This document shows, in pieces, positions 49,458 through 57,828 of a stretch of 64,000 bases of DNA (the stretch's first letter is position 1; every line of letters begins with the position of its first letter). This DNA comes from Cristatella mucedo (Eukaryota > Bryozoa > Phylactolaemata > Cristatellidae): the NCBI GenBank assembly GCA_009760855.2, contig WPIO01000102.1:124001-188000 (forward strand), given 5' to 3'. The notes beneath the pieces were generated by a model. The model ran no database searches. It saw only the letters and a list, made by a program, of their open reading frames with translations, and was not told where the DNA came from. Made by a program: the position numbers and the translations under genes.

Positions 49458-49588
49458 AGCAAAATTACTTACTTGGCCTAATTTTATTTTAAACAAGAAG
49501 GCAAGGGCAAAATTTTCTACAAAAGATATTTGTCAAGCTATTATGTGGTGATTTTTATTTTATTTTAAATTGAAGATGAAGTTCAATT
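49301..49588 (-). repeat. Inverted repeat arm 1 (copy of pccA 5' region)
   Basis: About 288 bp matching 55636-55918 in inverted orientation. By eye the two arms differ at only a handful of positions plus a 5-base duplication near 49561. The outer edge (towards the island) ends in a small hairpin, AATTGAA and TTCAATT around a 7-base loop; the loop is in the opposite sense relative to the arms. The arm covers the upstream region with a TTGACA hexamer and about 52 codons of pccA. Confidence 0.95.
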
Positions 49589-49638
49589 GTATAAAAGGAA
49601 GCAGCGATACGGCCCTTTCAATTTTATGAAAGGAAGCA

Positions 49639-51156
49639 TCAAAGCATTAGGCCTTCTTTTTGCCGCGTTTTATCATTCACAGAATATAAATTGCCCGAAC
49701 CGGCAACAAGTAGGACAGATGGATCTGTTGCTGGTGTAACGGATGACAAAGCACTAATCGCACCAATATCTTCTTCTGCGTGGGCTGTTGGGGTAGTTTT
49801 GGCAGTTTCCTTTTCCTTAAATTTATTGCATATCGCTACGGCTCTGCAATGTGGTTTGGCAGATTTTTCATGCATTTGTTCAATTATTTTCACGGTAAGC
49901 TCTAATATTTCCTTTTCTACTGGCTCCTGCATTGAAGCTTTTATGTTTTTTCTTTTCTTTTCTTTTCAAATGCAGCTTTTTTCTTTTTGTAAATGTAGCA
50001 ATTCAGCGTCTAATGTTTCCACTTTCCGCCGTACCACTTGTTTTTCAGCTCTAATTTTAATGTGCCAATTTGTTCTGATAGATCTGCCAATTTATATCGC
50101 ATTTTATCTCGCATTTTGCACTTTGCTTTCATCTCTACATCCTGATCTAATTCTTTTTCTGCCATCGCCATTGGAGCTTCTGTGAAATAAATATGTTTAT
50201 CCAATATTGCTGGAAACATTTCGTAAGAAGATTTTAGCACACGATCGCAAAGCAATGTTTTCACTGCCTCTGAGCAATGTAAATAACTATGGATCTGTTT
50301 TTTTGTTTTGTTAGCCAATCATTGCGAAAATCTGCATAATCATTAGATAATGATCTATATTTTTCTTGTAACGACAATAATCCTTCATCGGCCAAAGCAT
50401 ACTGCGCTTGCGCATCCATTTTATCAAGTTTTAAGTCCGATCTCAAAATGTTTTGATTCATACCTTCTACAGCCTCCGCCACCAACAATGCTTCCGTGCT
50501 GCCTTTCCTATGATAGCCAAGATTAGGACTCATTCCAATCCAAATATTTTGCACAACAATCACGGGTTGTTTTTTATGAGATTTTGATGAATCAGCCTGA
50601 ACTGTAAGTATTAAGTTCTCCATATCTTGTTCAGTAAAAGATTGCTTATGGTTATTTTGCGCATTTAATGCTTTCAATTCATTAAAGGATTTTACTATTT
50701 CGTCCATTTTGACGGAATAATTGGCTGCAATTAAAGCCATTTTATCTCCATTGATCAAATAGAAATTATACAACATCTTTGATTGGTATTCACGCTCTTT
50801 TTCAGTTAAATTTATTTTGTCGTTTATGATCTCATGCCTCATTATCACATATAAATGCGCTTTATCGGATAGTTTTTTTGTTCTCGTATGAAGAACCGGA
50901 CATTATGACCAAAACTGCTATCTAGCATTCCTACATCAAGAGCTAAGACATTTTTTTCCAATTGCGTTAGCCTATATTGCTCTAATCCCAGCATGACATT
51001 AGATTTAAAAGTTAAAGGCCAAAGTATATCTCTTTTAGTCTTGGCTGGCATTTGTTTAACAAGTTCTAGAAATTTATCCGCCGCCTGCATTTCAGCTGTA
51101 TTTTCTATGCCAATTTTTCTGAATTCGGGAAGAATTATAGCTCCATGATTACGCAT
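49639..51156 (-). pseudogene. Uncharacterised gene split into frames by A7 slippery sites
   Basis: Three consecutive minus-strand frames (50845-51156, 50261-50848, 50010-50318) read as one protein if a -1 shift occurs at two identical sites. At 50872-50878 and 50297-50303 the sequence is A AAA AAC in the upstream reading frame, encoding Q-K-N both times. After the shift the text continues sensibly (KKLSDKAHLYVIMRHEI; TKQKKQIHSYLHCSEAV). A third, weaker shift near 50040 would extend a coiled coil to a stop at 49966, and a Pro/Ala/Ser-rich frame continues at 49639-49932. The protein is helical, charged and of unknown function. Whether it is a decaying gene, a sequencing artefact or programmed frameshifting cannot be decided here. 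Confidence 0.65.
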
Positions 51157-51464
51157 CCCGCCAACGTTTGAAATATTTTACATAAAAATAAAATCAATTA
51201 AAAGGGCTATTTATTTAAGCACTGCATAGATATTGTGCAACATTATTTCTATATTCTGTGTCCATTGAAATTAAAAATGCCACAACTTGGGGAGAAGAGA
51301 TGGATGTTAAATCTTGAGAATTAGCAAAATCTCTACTATCAGCAACGAAAAACTGATCTGGTTTTGTTATAAAAATATGTTATAAAAATTTACTATGTAA
51401 GTATATTATTTTCACCTTAACAAATATTGACAATTAAAAGCTTAGTCTTTGTATGAAATTGAGT
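51157..51464. other. Gene-free stretch, 308 bp, upstream of tRNA-Thr
   Basis: Contains a TTGACA at 51427-51432 that may belong to the tRNA promoter. Nothing else supported. Confidence 0.5.
51427..51455 (+). promoter_or_regulatory. Candidate promoter for tRNA-Thr
   Basis: TTGACA at 51427-51432 followed after 17 bases by TGTATG (3 of 6 matches to the -10 consensus), 9 bp before the tRNA 5' end. A perfect -35 with a weak -10. Confidence 0.4.
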
Positions 51465-51540
51465 GCCGAAGTAGCTCAGTTGGTAGAGCAACCGATTCGT
51501 AATCGGTAGGTCGCAGGTTCGACTCCTGTTTTCGGCACCA
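51465..51540 (+). tRNA. tRNA-Thr, anticodon CGT, CCA encoded
   Basis: 76 bases. Acceptor stem GCCGAAG pairs with TTTCGGC; D-arm GCTCAGTTGGTAGAGC; anticodon stem ACCGA/TCGGT around TTCGTAA with CGT (reads ACG); T-arm GCAGGTTCGACTCCTGT; discriminator A and an encoded CCA end. The tRNA-Trp in this window has no encoded CCA, so this gene may have a different origin. It lies inside the inverted-repeat-bounded island, and tRNA genes are common insertion points for mobile DNA. Confidence 0.96.
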
Positions 51541-51580
51541 TAATTGGAAATATGACCTAACACTTTATTTGATGTAGTTT

Positions 51581-52045
51581 ATGAATAACCTCACTCACAG
51601 AAAAGCAAGAATTGCTGATTTACCACGTCTTATAGAGCTGCTCTTAGAAGATGAGCTTGGGGCTAGCAGAGAATAAAAATCAGCTAAATCTGATAAAAAC
51701 TACACCAAAGCATTCCACAAAATTGATAGCAATCCAAACCAATATTTAATGGTCGTAGAAAACTGTGACGAGATTATCGGCACTTGCCACCTAACCATTA
51801 TGCCATCACTTACTTTTATCGGCAGCACCCGTATGCAAATAGAAGCTGTCATGGTAGCCGAGAAATATAGAGGGCAGAAAATAGGAAGCTGGATGTTCTA
51901 TTAAGCCATTAGTTATACCAAAGAACATGATGTTTCTATCATCCAGCTCACAACAAACAAAAAGCGGCCAAAAGCAAAACATTTCTATGAAAAGCTTGGC
52001 TTCGAGGCCAGCCATGAAGGCATGAAATTATGTTTGAGGAAGTAG
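51581..52045 (+). pseudogene. GNAT acetyltransferase pseudogene
   Basis: The frame from ATG 51581 would encode about 154 residues of a GNAT fold: KARIADLPRLIELLLEDELG at the start, YLMVVENCDEIIGTCHLTIM, the CoA-binding region IEAVMVAEKYRGQKIGSWM and FYEKLGFEASHEGMKLCL at the end. TAA stops interrupt it at 51674-51676 and 51902-51904. No frameshift is needed, so the gene decayed recently by point mutation. It is followed after 2 bp by another broken acetyltransferase-type gene. Substrate unknown. Confidence 0.85.
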
Positions 52046-52047
52046 TT

Positions 52048-53217
52048 ATGAATCAGGTTATTATAATAAACGGCCCATCTTGAGCAGGAAAAACAACAAT
52101 AGCAAAAGAAATCTGCAGGCAACCTCATAGTAAGTTTGTTCATTTACAAATAGATAAAGCAGGAGAATTTTATAGCACGATTTTTCCTAAAGGATTTTTA
52201 TTTGCAGAAAATGAAATTGGAACTGAAAATAATGATGATGGACTAAGGGGGTTATTTAATAATAATCGCCTGGCCCGCAGAAAGGTTGTAGCATCTATAT
52301 TGCTTACAACTACAAAAGAATTATTAAAACAGAATTTCGATATTGTCATTGATACGGCTTTAGATGGCCCAGATGCAAAAGAAATGGCTCAGTTTTACAT
52401 AGAGCATTTAAAGGGCTATCAAATCACATTTGTGGGAATATATTGCCCTGTCGAAGAGAGATTAAAAAGGCTAAAAACCAGAAAAGATAATCTATTTTTA
52501 ACAGAAGATTTTATCAGAAACCAAACAGATCAGTACGATGTTTTTGAGTTATGCAAAGAATTTTATGATGTACGGTTTGATAGTTCCATGCTAAACAGCA
52601 AAGAAATTGCAACAAGCATCTTAAAGCACAATCAAAATGCTAACCAAGATACAATGCCACAGTTTGTCGTTCGCGCGTCTCAGCTTTCTGATATCGACGC
52701 CATGGTTTCACTCTCAAAAGCCAAGCGTAAGCTTTACGAAAAAGCGCAGCCGCAGTTTTGGCGTTATGTGGGAGAGGAAGGCGATAAGGCCCAGGAAAAA
52801 TGGTTCAAAGAACTGCTGGAGGATAAAAATTATGTGATGCTCACTGCGGAAAGCAACACCCAAGAAATCCTGGGATTTATTATTGGCAAGCTCATGCCTG
52901 CTCCGGAAGTTTATAACCCAGGTGGATCGACCTTGATGATAGATGACTTCTGTGTAAAATCCGAAAATCTTTGGCAATCTGTTGGGCATCGGTTAATTGA
53001 AGAGACCAAGGCTGCAGCCAAGGCTAGAAGCGCCACTTAAATTCTTGTGGTATGCGGCGCTGCAGACCTGCCAAAACGGAAGTTATTAATGGATCAACAT
53101 TCTGTTTATTTAACAACATACATGAAACAATCAAAAGCTGACGCTGACATTGATAACAAACAAATGGTAGAAAAAATATTAGATTTTGCTTCGGCCAAAT
53201 TTAAAGCAATTGAATAA
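52048..53217 (+). pseudogene. Fused P-loop kinase / GNAT acetyltransferase pseudogene
   Basis: About 390 codons in one frame from ATG 52048. Domain 1 resembles chloramphenicol phosphotransferase-like P-loop kinases: VIIINGPS, a TGA stop at 52081-52083, then AGKTTIAKEI; later FDIVIDTALDGPDAKEMAQF and VEERLKRLKTRKDN. Domain 2 (from about 52655) is a GNAT fold: VVRASQLSDIDAMVSLSKAK, QEILGFIIGKLM, LMIDDFCV. A TAA at 53038-53040 cuts it before the conserved C-terminal part, which continues in frame (VVCGAADLPKRKLL). An open stretch between the stops (52300-53040) could still yield a fragment. Only two nonsense changes separate it from an open frame, so decay looks recent. Confidence 0.8.
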
Positions 53218-53220
53218 TTA

Positions 53221-53530
53221 TACAGTAAAATGCATATTAGAGCTGAAAAATAAGCCATAGATATGCAGAAATTGCTAAAAGAAACCCTTCAGCGGGCGAT
53301 GCAGTGCAAGCTATGGGCGCAGTTGAGGGCACCATGAGTGATATGAGCTTGGCTTCTGTTGTGCCATCAGCAACGTATCAATCTGCTATACTTGGTGCGG
53401 AAGGTGGAGTAGTGTGCCTGCGGATGTGACCGCACCTGCACCTGCTATACTTGGTGCAGAAGGTGGAGTAGAAGGATCTTTGCATGCAAAAACACCAACG
53501 CCGCAACAAGGAACAAGTATGGGGCTTTAA
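53221..53530 (+). pseudogene. Decayed C-terminal fragment of a paralogue of the 53926 gene
   Basis: Pieces in different frames match the C-terminal part of the intact gene at 53926-55317: KMHIRAEK (family KMHESAKK), AKRNPSAGDAVQAM, SLASVVPS and SAILGAEGGV, then a frame change into the shared tail VPADVTAPAPAILGAEGG and TPTPQQGTSMGL. It includes an internal stop and at least two frameshifts. The last part lies in the 208-bp direct repeat. Shows that two tandem copies once existed. Confidence 0.75.
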
Positions 53531-53620
53531 TATTACTTTGCTTTATCGTCAGTTTCTTTAATACAGAAAAGAAGTTGACGATATTGCTTTTCTTTCTATC
53601 TGTATAATTGACTTAATAAA
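53413..53620 (+). repeat. 208-bp direct repeat, copy 1
   Basis: Matches 55200-55407 with a single difference that I can see (A versus G near 53575). It spans the last 39 codons of the paralogous genes and the 3' flank. The flank contains TATCGTCA and TGACGATA, which can pair, and AGAAAAG/CTTTTCT, an overlapping second stem. Near identity beside a heavily decayed gene body points to recent duplication or gene conversion. Confidence 0.95.
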
Positions 53621-53925
53621 TAAATCCTTACTCAAGCAAAGTGGTGATATATTGTAAAATATAAGATATTCCGGAAAAATAACTATCTCAAATATGTTTC
53701 ATTAGGCATATACAGGTTGTACATTTGTGAAGATAAGAAGATATCACCAATCATTATTGCCGATAGTAGAGATTTTATTAATGCACAAGATTTAACGCCC
53801 ATTCTATCCCCTTAAGTTGTAGCATTTAATTTTAAGTGGCCAATAATTAGCAATATTATAATGTATATAAATAGTTTATATTATTAATAAGTAGTAGAAT
53901 TTATTGTTAATTTATTTATATTGAT
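53531..53925. other. Gene-free stretch, 395 bp
   Basis: Contains the end of repeat copy 1 and the leader of the 53926 gene. No promoter boxes I would trust and no RNA gene. Confidence 0.5.
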
Positions 53926-55317
53926 ATGCAAACTGCTTCAGCAAATAAATCATCATCTGATGTAGAAGTTAAAATACTTACAGAATACAGAAAACATGGG
54001 ATGAAAAATTTAGATCAAATTACAGATAAGGCAAAAGAATTGATTGCAATTGTTACATCCAAGCGCCATAGTTGCCCTACTATAGTTGCCGAAATGAATG
54101 GTGTATCATTTCCTGGGAAGGACGTAGCCCAACTTACCCCACAAGAAGAAATGGCCTTATGTCTCGAGTCAGATCAATGCGATCGAACAATTCGGCCGGC
54201 ACCGTCGCGTGCGCGGATGCTTCACAAAGCAAGCCAACAAGCATATGGCGAACCGAAGGTGTTGGTGGTGTTGTTACCGCCTAATGAATGTACCATCGCT
54301 GTGGCTTGTGTTGATGATAAGAAGTCTAAACCTCAGTCTACTGCGCCTACAACATTTAAAGCGTGTCGGTTGTATGTGCTCAATCAATCTACCATGCCGC
54401 CACAAGCACAACAAATATATGAAGAGTTGTTAGAATTGGGGGAGGAAAATGATAACTTAGAACCTTTGGACACAGACAATATAAGGCTAAAATTGCAGCT
54501 TGGTGAGTTAAAAAATCCTCCAGCTGATTTTAATGTTGTTGAAAATATCAAGATCGGTGCTAATATCAAAGCCTTCGATCTTCAATATTTAGACTTAGAC
54601 AGTAATATCACATATGCTTTAGAACGGGAAATTTTAAAATTATTGAGTAGTTCAAAAACTCCTAAAGAGCAATATTATGAAGCCACTGCATGCTTAGCTG
54701 TGAAGGCAGAAAGAAGCGCACAATGTATTAATCATTTAGCGAATTTGCCAAATGATGACGAGTTTCAAGAATGTTGTAAAGCGATGCTAGAGGTTCCCAC
54801 AGATCAGGAAAAGATACCATGGATTTCCCTAGATGAGCAAAGTGTAGGTGCAACAGTAGGTGAAAAACTGGCAATTATAATGCAGAAATACGGCATCCCG
54901 AAAGCTGCTGTGAAGCAATTTACAGCAGGAGCAAAGAAAGATCTGTCTTTAGTGGCAAGAACGGCTAAAAACCCAGATGGCAGCGAATTAGATGAGCAAG
55001 AACTTAGGAGGCGCATGGGACAGTACTGGGTTAATAAGGCTAAGACCTTTGTGGCAGACGTGAGTAAGTGGTATCATAAAATGCATGAAAGTGCCAAAAA
55101 AGTAGAAGTTGAATTGGCAAAAATTGCAAGCCAATCCCAACCGATGAGTGCAGAAGATCTTGCTAAGCCCATGCAAAGTCTTGCTCTATCTCCTACCGTT
55201 GTGCCTGCGGATGTGACCGCACCTGCACCTGCTATACTTGGTGCAGAAGGTGGAGTAGAAGGATCTTTGCATGCAAAAACACCAACGCCGCAACAAGGAA
55301 CAAGTATGGGGCTTTAA
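53926..55317 (+). CDS. Uncharacterised 463-residue protein, secreted-effector candidate
   Basis: Intact frame with no domain I recognise and no signal peptide or membrane segment. The N-terminal third (TEYRKHGMKNLDQITDKAKE, VLVVLLPPNECTIAVACVDD) may be alpha/beta; the centre is helical (YEELLELGEENDNLEPLDTD; EKLAIIMQKYGIPKAAVKQF), with a charged helix near residues 380-400. The last 60 residues are Pro/Ala/Gly-rich and low complexity (APAPAILGAEGGVEGS, ending TPTPQQGTSMGL), a tail conserved in a broken tandem copy upstream. Parts of the 5' half (near 54160-54240) look richer in G+C than neighbours, suggesting acquisition by transfer. Effector function is inference from context only. Confidence 0.75.
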   Translation: MQTASANKSSSDVEVKILTEYRKHGMKNLDQITDKAKELIAIVTSKRHSCPTIVAEMNGVSFPGKDVAQLTPQEEMALCLESDQCDRTIRPAPSRARMLHKASQQAYGEPKVLVVLLPPNECTIAVACVDDKKSKPQSTAPTTFKACRLYVLNQSTMPPQAQQIYEELLELGEENDNLEPLDTDNIRLKLQLGELKNPPADFNVVENIKIGANIKAFDLQYLDLDSNITYALEREILKLLSSSKTPKEQYYEATACLAVKAERSAQCINHLANLPNDDEFQECCKAMLEVPTDQEKIPWISLDEQSVGATVGEKLAIIMQKYGIPKAAVKQFTAGAKKDLSLVARTAKNPDGSELDEQELRRRMGQYWVNKAKTFVADVSKWYHKMHESAKKVEVELAKIASQSQPMSAEDLAKPMQSLALSPTVVPADVTAPAPAILGAEGGVEGSLHAKTPTPQQGTSMGL

Positions 55318-55407
55318 TATTACTTTGCTTTATCGTCAGTTTCTTTAATACAGAAAAGAAGTTGGCGATATTGCTTTTCTTTCTATCTGTATAATTGACT
55401 TAATAAA
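55200..55407 (+). repeat. 208-bp direct repeat, copy 2
   Basis: Second copy of the repeat at 53413-53620, here forming the 3' end of the intact unknown gene and its flank. The pairing segment is changed to TGGCGATA, which weakens the stem seen in copy 1. Confidence 0.95.
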
Positions 55408-55635
55408 GCGTTAATAAAAGCAGTAGCACTATGCAATATTTTTGTAAAAATATATTATATTCTGAGAAATCGGCAATCTCGTGCATGTTTAATTTTACAA
55501 TATGATAGTTATACATTTATAGCAATAAGATCGCTAAATATATTATCTAAAAATTATGTGGTGGCAATGAACACTATTGCTTTTATTGATGGAAATAATA
55601 AAAATTGTACATATAATTAAACAATAAAACTACAA
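55408..55635. other. Non-coding end of the island
   Basis: A+T-rich spacer from the second 208-bp repeat to inverted repeat arm 2. No gene or strong regulatory site seen. Confidence 0.5.
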
Positions 55636-55918
55636 AATTGAAGATGAGGTTCAATTTAAAATAAAAATCACCACATAATAGCTTGACAAATATCTTTTGT
55701 AGAAAATTTTGCCCTTGCCTTCTTGTTTAAAATAAAATTAGGCCAAGTAAGTAATTTTGCTATGATTTCAACAAAAAAGATAAATAAGATTTTAATTGCC
55801 AATCGCGGCGAAATAGCCTGCAGAATAATCAAAGCGGCAAACAAATTAGGAATCGCTACAGTAGCTGTACACTCTAAATTGGATACAAGCTCTAAATTTG
55901 TGCAAATGGCCGGAGAGG
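55636..55918 (+). repeat. Inverted repeat arm 2 (pccA promoter and 5' end)
   Basis: About 283 bp, the original copy of the sequence duplicated in inverted orientation at 49301-49588. It begins with the AATTGAA/TTCAATT hairpin, contains TTGACA at 55683-55688 and the first 52 codons of pccA. Confidence 0.95.
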
Positions 55919-57828
55919 CAATTTTGCTGGAAGGAACTAGCGTTGCAGAAACCTATATAAATATAGAAAAAATAATAGCTGCAGTTAAAAAATCAGGTGC
56001 CGATGCCGTACATCCTGGATATGGATTTCTCTCTGAAAACGAAAAATTTGTAGCCGAGCTTGAGAGAAATAATGTAATTTTTATAGGCCCATCTTCCGAT
56101 TCCATTAATGCCATGGGCGACAAAATCTCTTCAAAAAAATTGGCCATCAAGGCTGGTGTTAGCGTTGTTCCTGGTTTTGTTGGGTTAATAGAAAATGCAG
56201 AGCAAGCTACAAATATTATCGAAAATATCGGATTACCTCTAATAATTAAAGCGACAAGTGGTGGTGGCGGAAAGGGAATGAAAATAGTTTATCATGAATC
56301 GGAATTAGCGGAGGCCATAACTTCCGCCCAACAAGAGGCAGAAAAAAGCTTTGGTAACGGAGGAGTTTTTGTTGAAAAATATATTGAAAATCCACGCCAC
56401 ATAGAAATACAAATTTTAGGAGATAAGCATGGAAACATGATTCATTTAGGAGAGCGCGAGTGCTCCATTCAAAGATTTAATCAAAAAATAATAGAAGAAT
56501 CTCCAAGTCCATTTATCAGTCAAGAAACAAGGCAAAAAATGTGCGAGCAATCTATAAAGCTGGCAAAACAATGCAATTATTACTCTGCCGGAACTGTTGA
56601 GTACGTGGTTGATCAGAATCAGAATTTCTATTTTCTGGAAATGAATACCAGACTTCAGGTAGAGCATCCAGTTACGGAATATGTAACCAAACTTGATCTT
56701 GTGGAGCAAATGATAAAAATTGCCCAAGGAGATAAGCTTTCTTTCACGCAGAAAGATATAGATAGCAATAGATCTGGTCATGCAATTGAATGCAGAATAT
56801 GTGCGGAAGATCCGGCAAAAAACTTTATTCCATCTATTGGAAGAATTACATCTTATGTTGAGCCAACTGAAAAATATAACGTCAGAGTTGATAGTGGTAT
56901 AATTCGGGGATCGGAAATTACTCCCTATTACGATTCCATGCTGGCAAAGCTTATAACCTACGGAGATTCTCGTCAAGAAGCTATCGCGCAAATGCGTATA
57001 GCCTTGGGGCAATACCATCTGGAAGGCATTACAACAAATATTGGACTACTGGAAGACATAATGCGAAACGAAGATTTTATTTATGGTTCATTTTCCACAG
57101 CATTTATAAAAACACACTATCCAAAAGGCTTTAAGGGGGCGGTTTTTAGCGACGAAGCGGTAAGAAATATTGTTTTTGCCTCTACAATAGCTAACTATAT
57201 CAAAGAACAATCTCTAACCTGCAGAGATCACCGGCCAATTCTTGACACCCTGACAAATGTTGATAGAAATGCTTTTGCAGTTCAAATAGACGATGAAATT
57301 CACAACCTAGAAGTAAAAACCTGTGTAAACAATATTTTTACAATATCCTATAACACAGGCGGACAAGATACAACCTACTATATAGAATCAGACTATCTAT
57401 CTGGCAGCAAGGTGATAGGCTTTACCATTATAGATGAAAATCAGGCATTGGAGCAAACTTTTGCAATGCGCATTCAGGTTGTGGATGCTACAAAATTCTT
57501 AATATCTCATGGCGGCATATCTAAAATTGTAGCAATCTACCCTAACAGATGTGCAAATTTGCTAAAATATATGCCAAAATCAAACAAAAGTGCCGTGCAA
57601 AATCACATCACCGCACCAATTTCTGGCTTGGTTATAAGAGTTAAAGTTGCATCTGGTGACGCAGTTGTTGAGGGTCAGGATTTGCTTGCAATAGAAGCAA
57701 TGAAGATGGAAAATGCAATCAAAGCAGAGTTTGGGGGAATTGTAAAATCTGTTGAAATTAAGGAAGGACAAGTGGTTTCTGGTGGTGCAATTTTAGTAAC
57801 TTTTGAAGAGCAAAAGAAACAAGAGTAG
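55762..57828 (+). CDS. pccA: Propionyl-CoA/acyl-CoA carboxylase alpha subunit (biotin carboxylase + BCCP)
   Basis: 688 residues from ATG 55762 ([16 protein letters not shown]). Biotin carboxylase domain, residues about 4-450: [29 protein letters not shown], the ATP-grasp loop KATSGGGGKGMKIVY, HLGERECSIQRFNQKIIEE and EMNTRLQVEHPVTEYVTKLD. A middle linker domain is followed by the biotinyl domain with the target lysine in AIEAMKMENAIKAE near residue 653. Propionyl-CoA carboxylase feeds odd-chain and branched products into the TCA cycle as methylmalonyl-CoA. The partner pccB is not in the window. Its 5' end is duplicated at 49251-49588. Confidence 0.94.
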   Translation: MISTKKINKILIANRGEIACRIIKAANKLGIATVAVHSKLDTSSKFVQMAGEAILLEGTSVAETYINIEKIIAAVKKSGADAVHPGYGFLSENEKFVAELERNNVIFIGPSSDSINAMGDKISSKKLAIKAGVSVVPGFVGLIENAEQATNIIENIGLPLIIKATSGGGGKGMKIVYHESELAEAITSAQQEAEKSFGNGGVFVEKYIENPRHIEIQILGDKHGNMIHLGERECSIQRFNQKIIEESPSPFISQETRQKMCEQSIKLAKQCNYYSAGTVEYVVDQNQNFYFLEMNTRLQVEHPVTEYVTKLDLVEQMIKIAQGDKLSFTQKDIDSNRSGHAIECRICAEDPAKNFIPSIGRITSYVEPTEKYNVRVDSGIIRGSEITPYYDSMLAKLITYGDSRQEAIAQMRIALGQYHLEGITTNIGLLEDIMRNEDFIYGSFSTAFIKTHYPKGFKGAVFSDEAVRNIVFASTIANYIKEQSLTCRDHRPILDTLTNVDRNAFAVQIDDEIHNLEVKTCVNNIFTISYNTGGQDTTYYIESDYLSGSKVIGFTIIDENQALEQTFAMRIQVVDATKFLISHGGISKIVAIYPNRCANLLKYMPKSNKSAVQNHITAPISGLVIRVKVASGDAVVEGQDLLAIEAMKMENAIKAEFGGIVKSVEIKEGQVVSGGAILVTFEEQKKQE

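Noticed and set aside
49527..49533. TTGACA of the pccA upstream region as a complete promoter
   Set aside because: The -35 hexamer is perfect in both arms, but no acceptable -10 box lies 16-18 bases downstream, so I did not list it as a promoter feature.
52081..52083. TGA inside a P-loop suggested UGA might be read as tryptophan or another residue
   Set aside because: The only tRNA-Trp here has a CCA anticodon, TGA ends qor in an ATGA overlap with prmC, and the same gene has a TAA stop later. Pseudogene decay is simpler.
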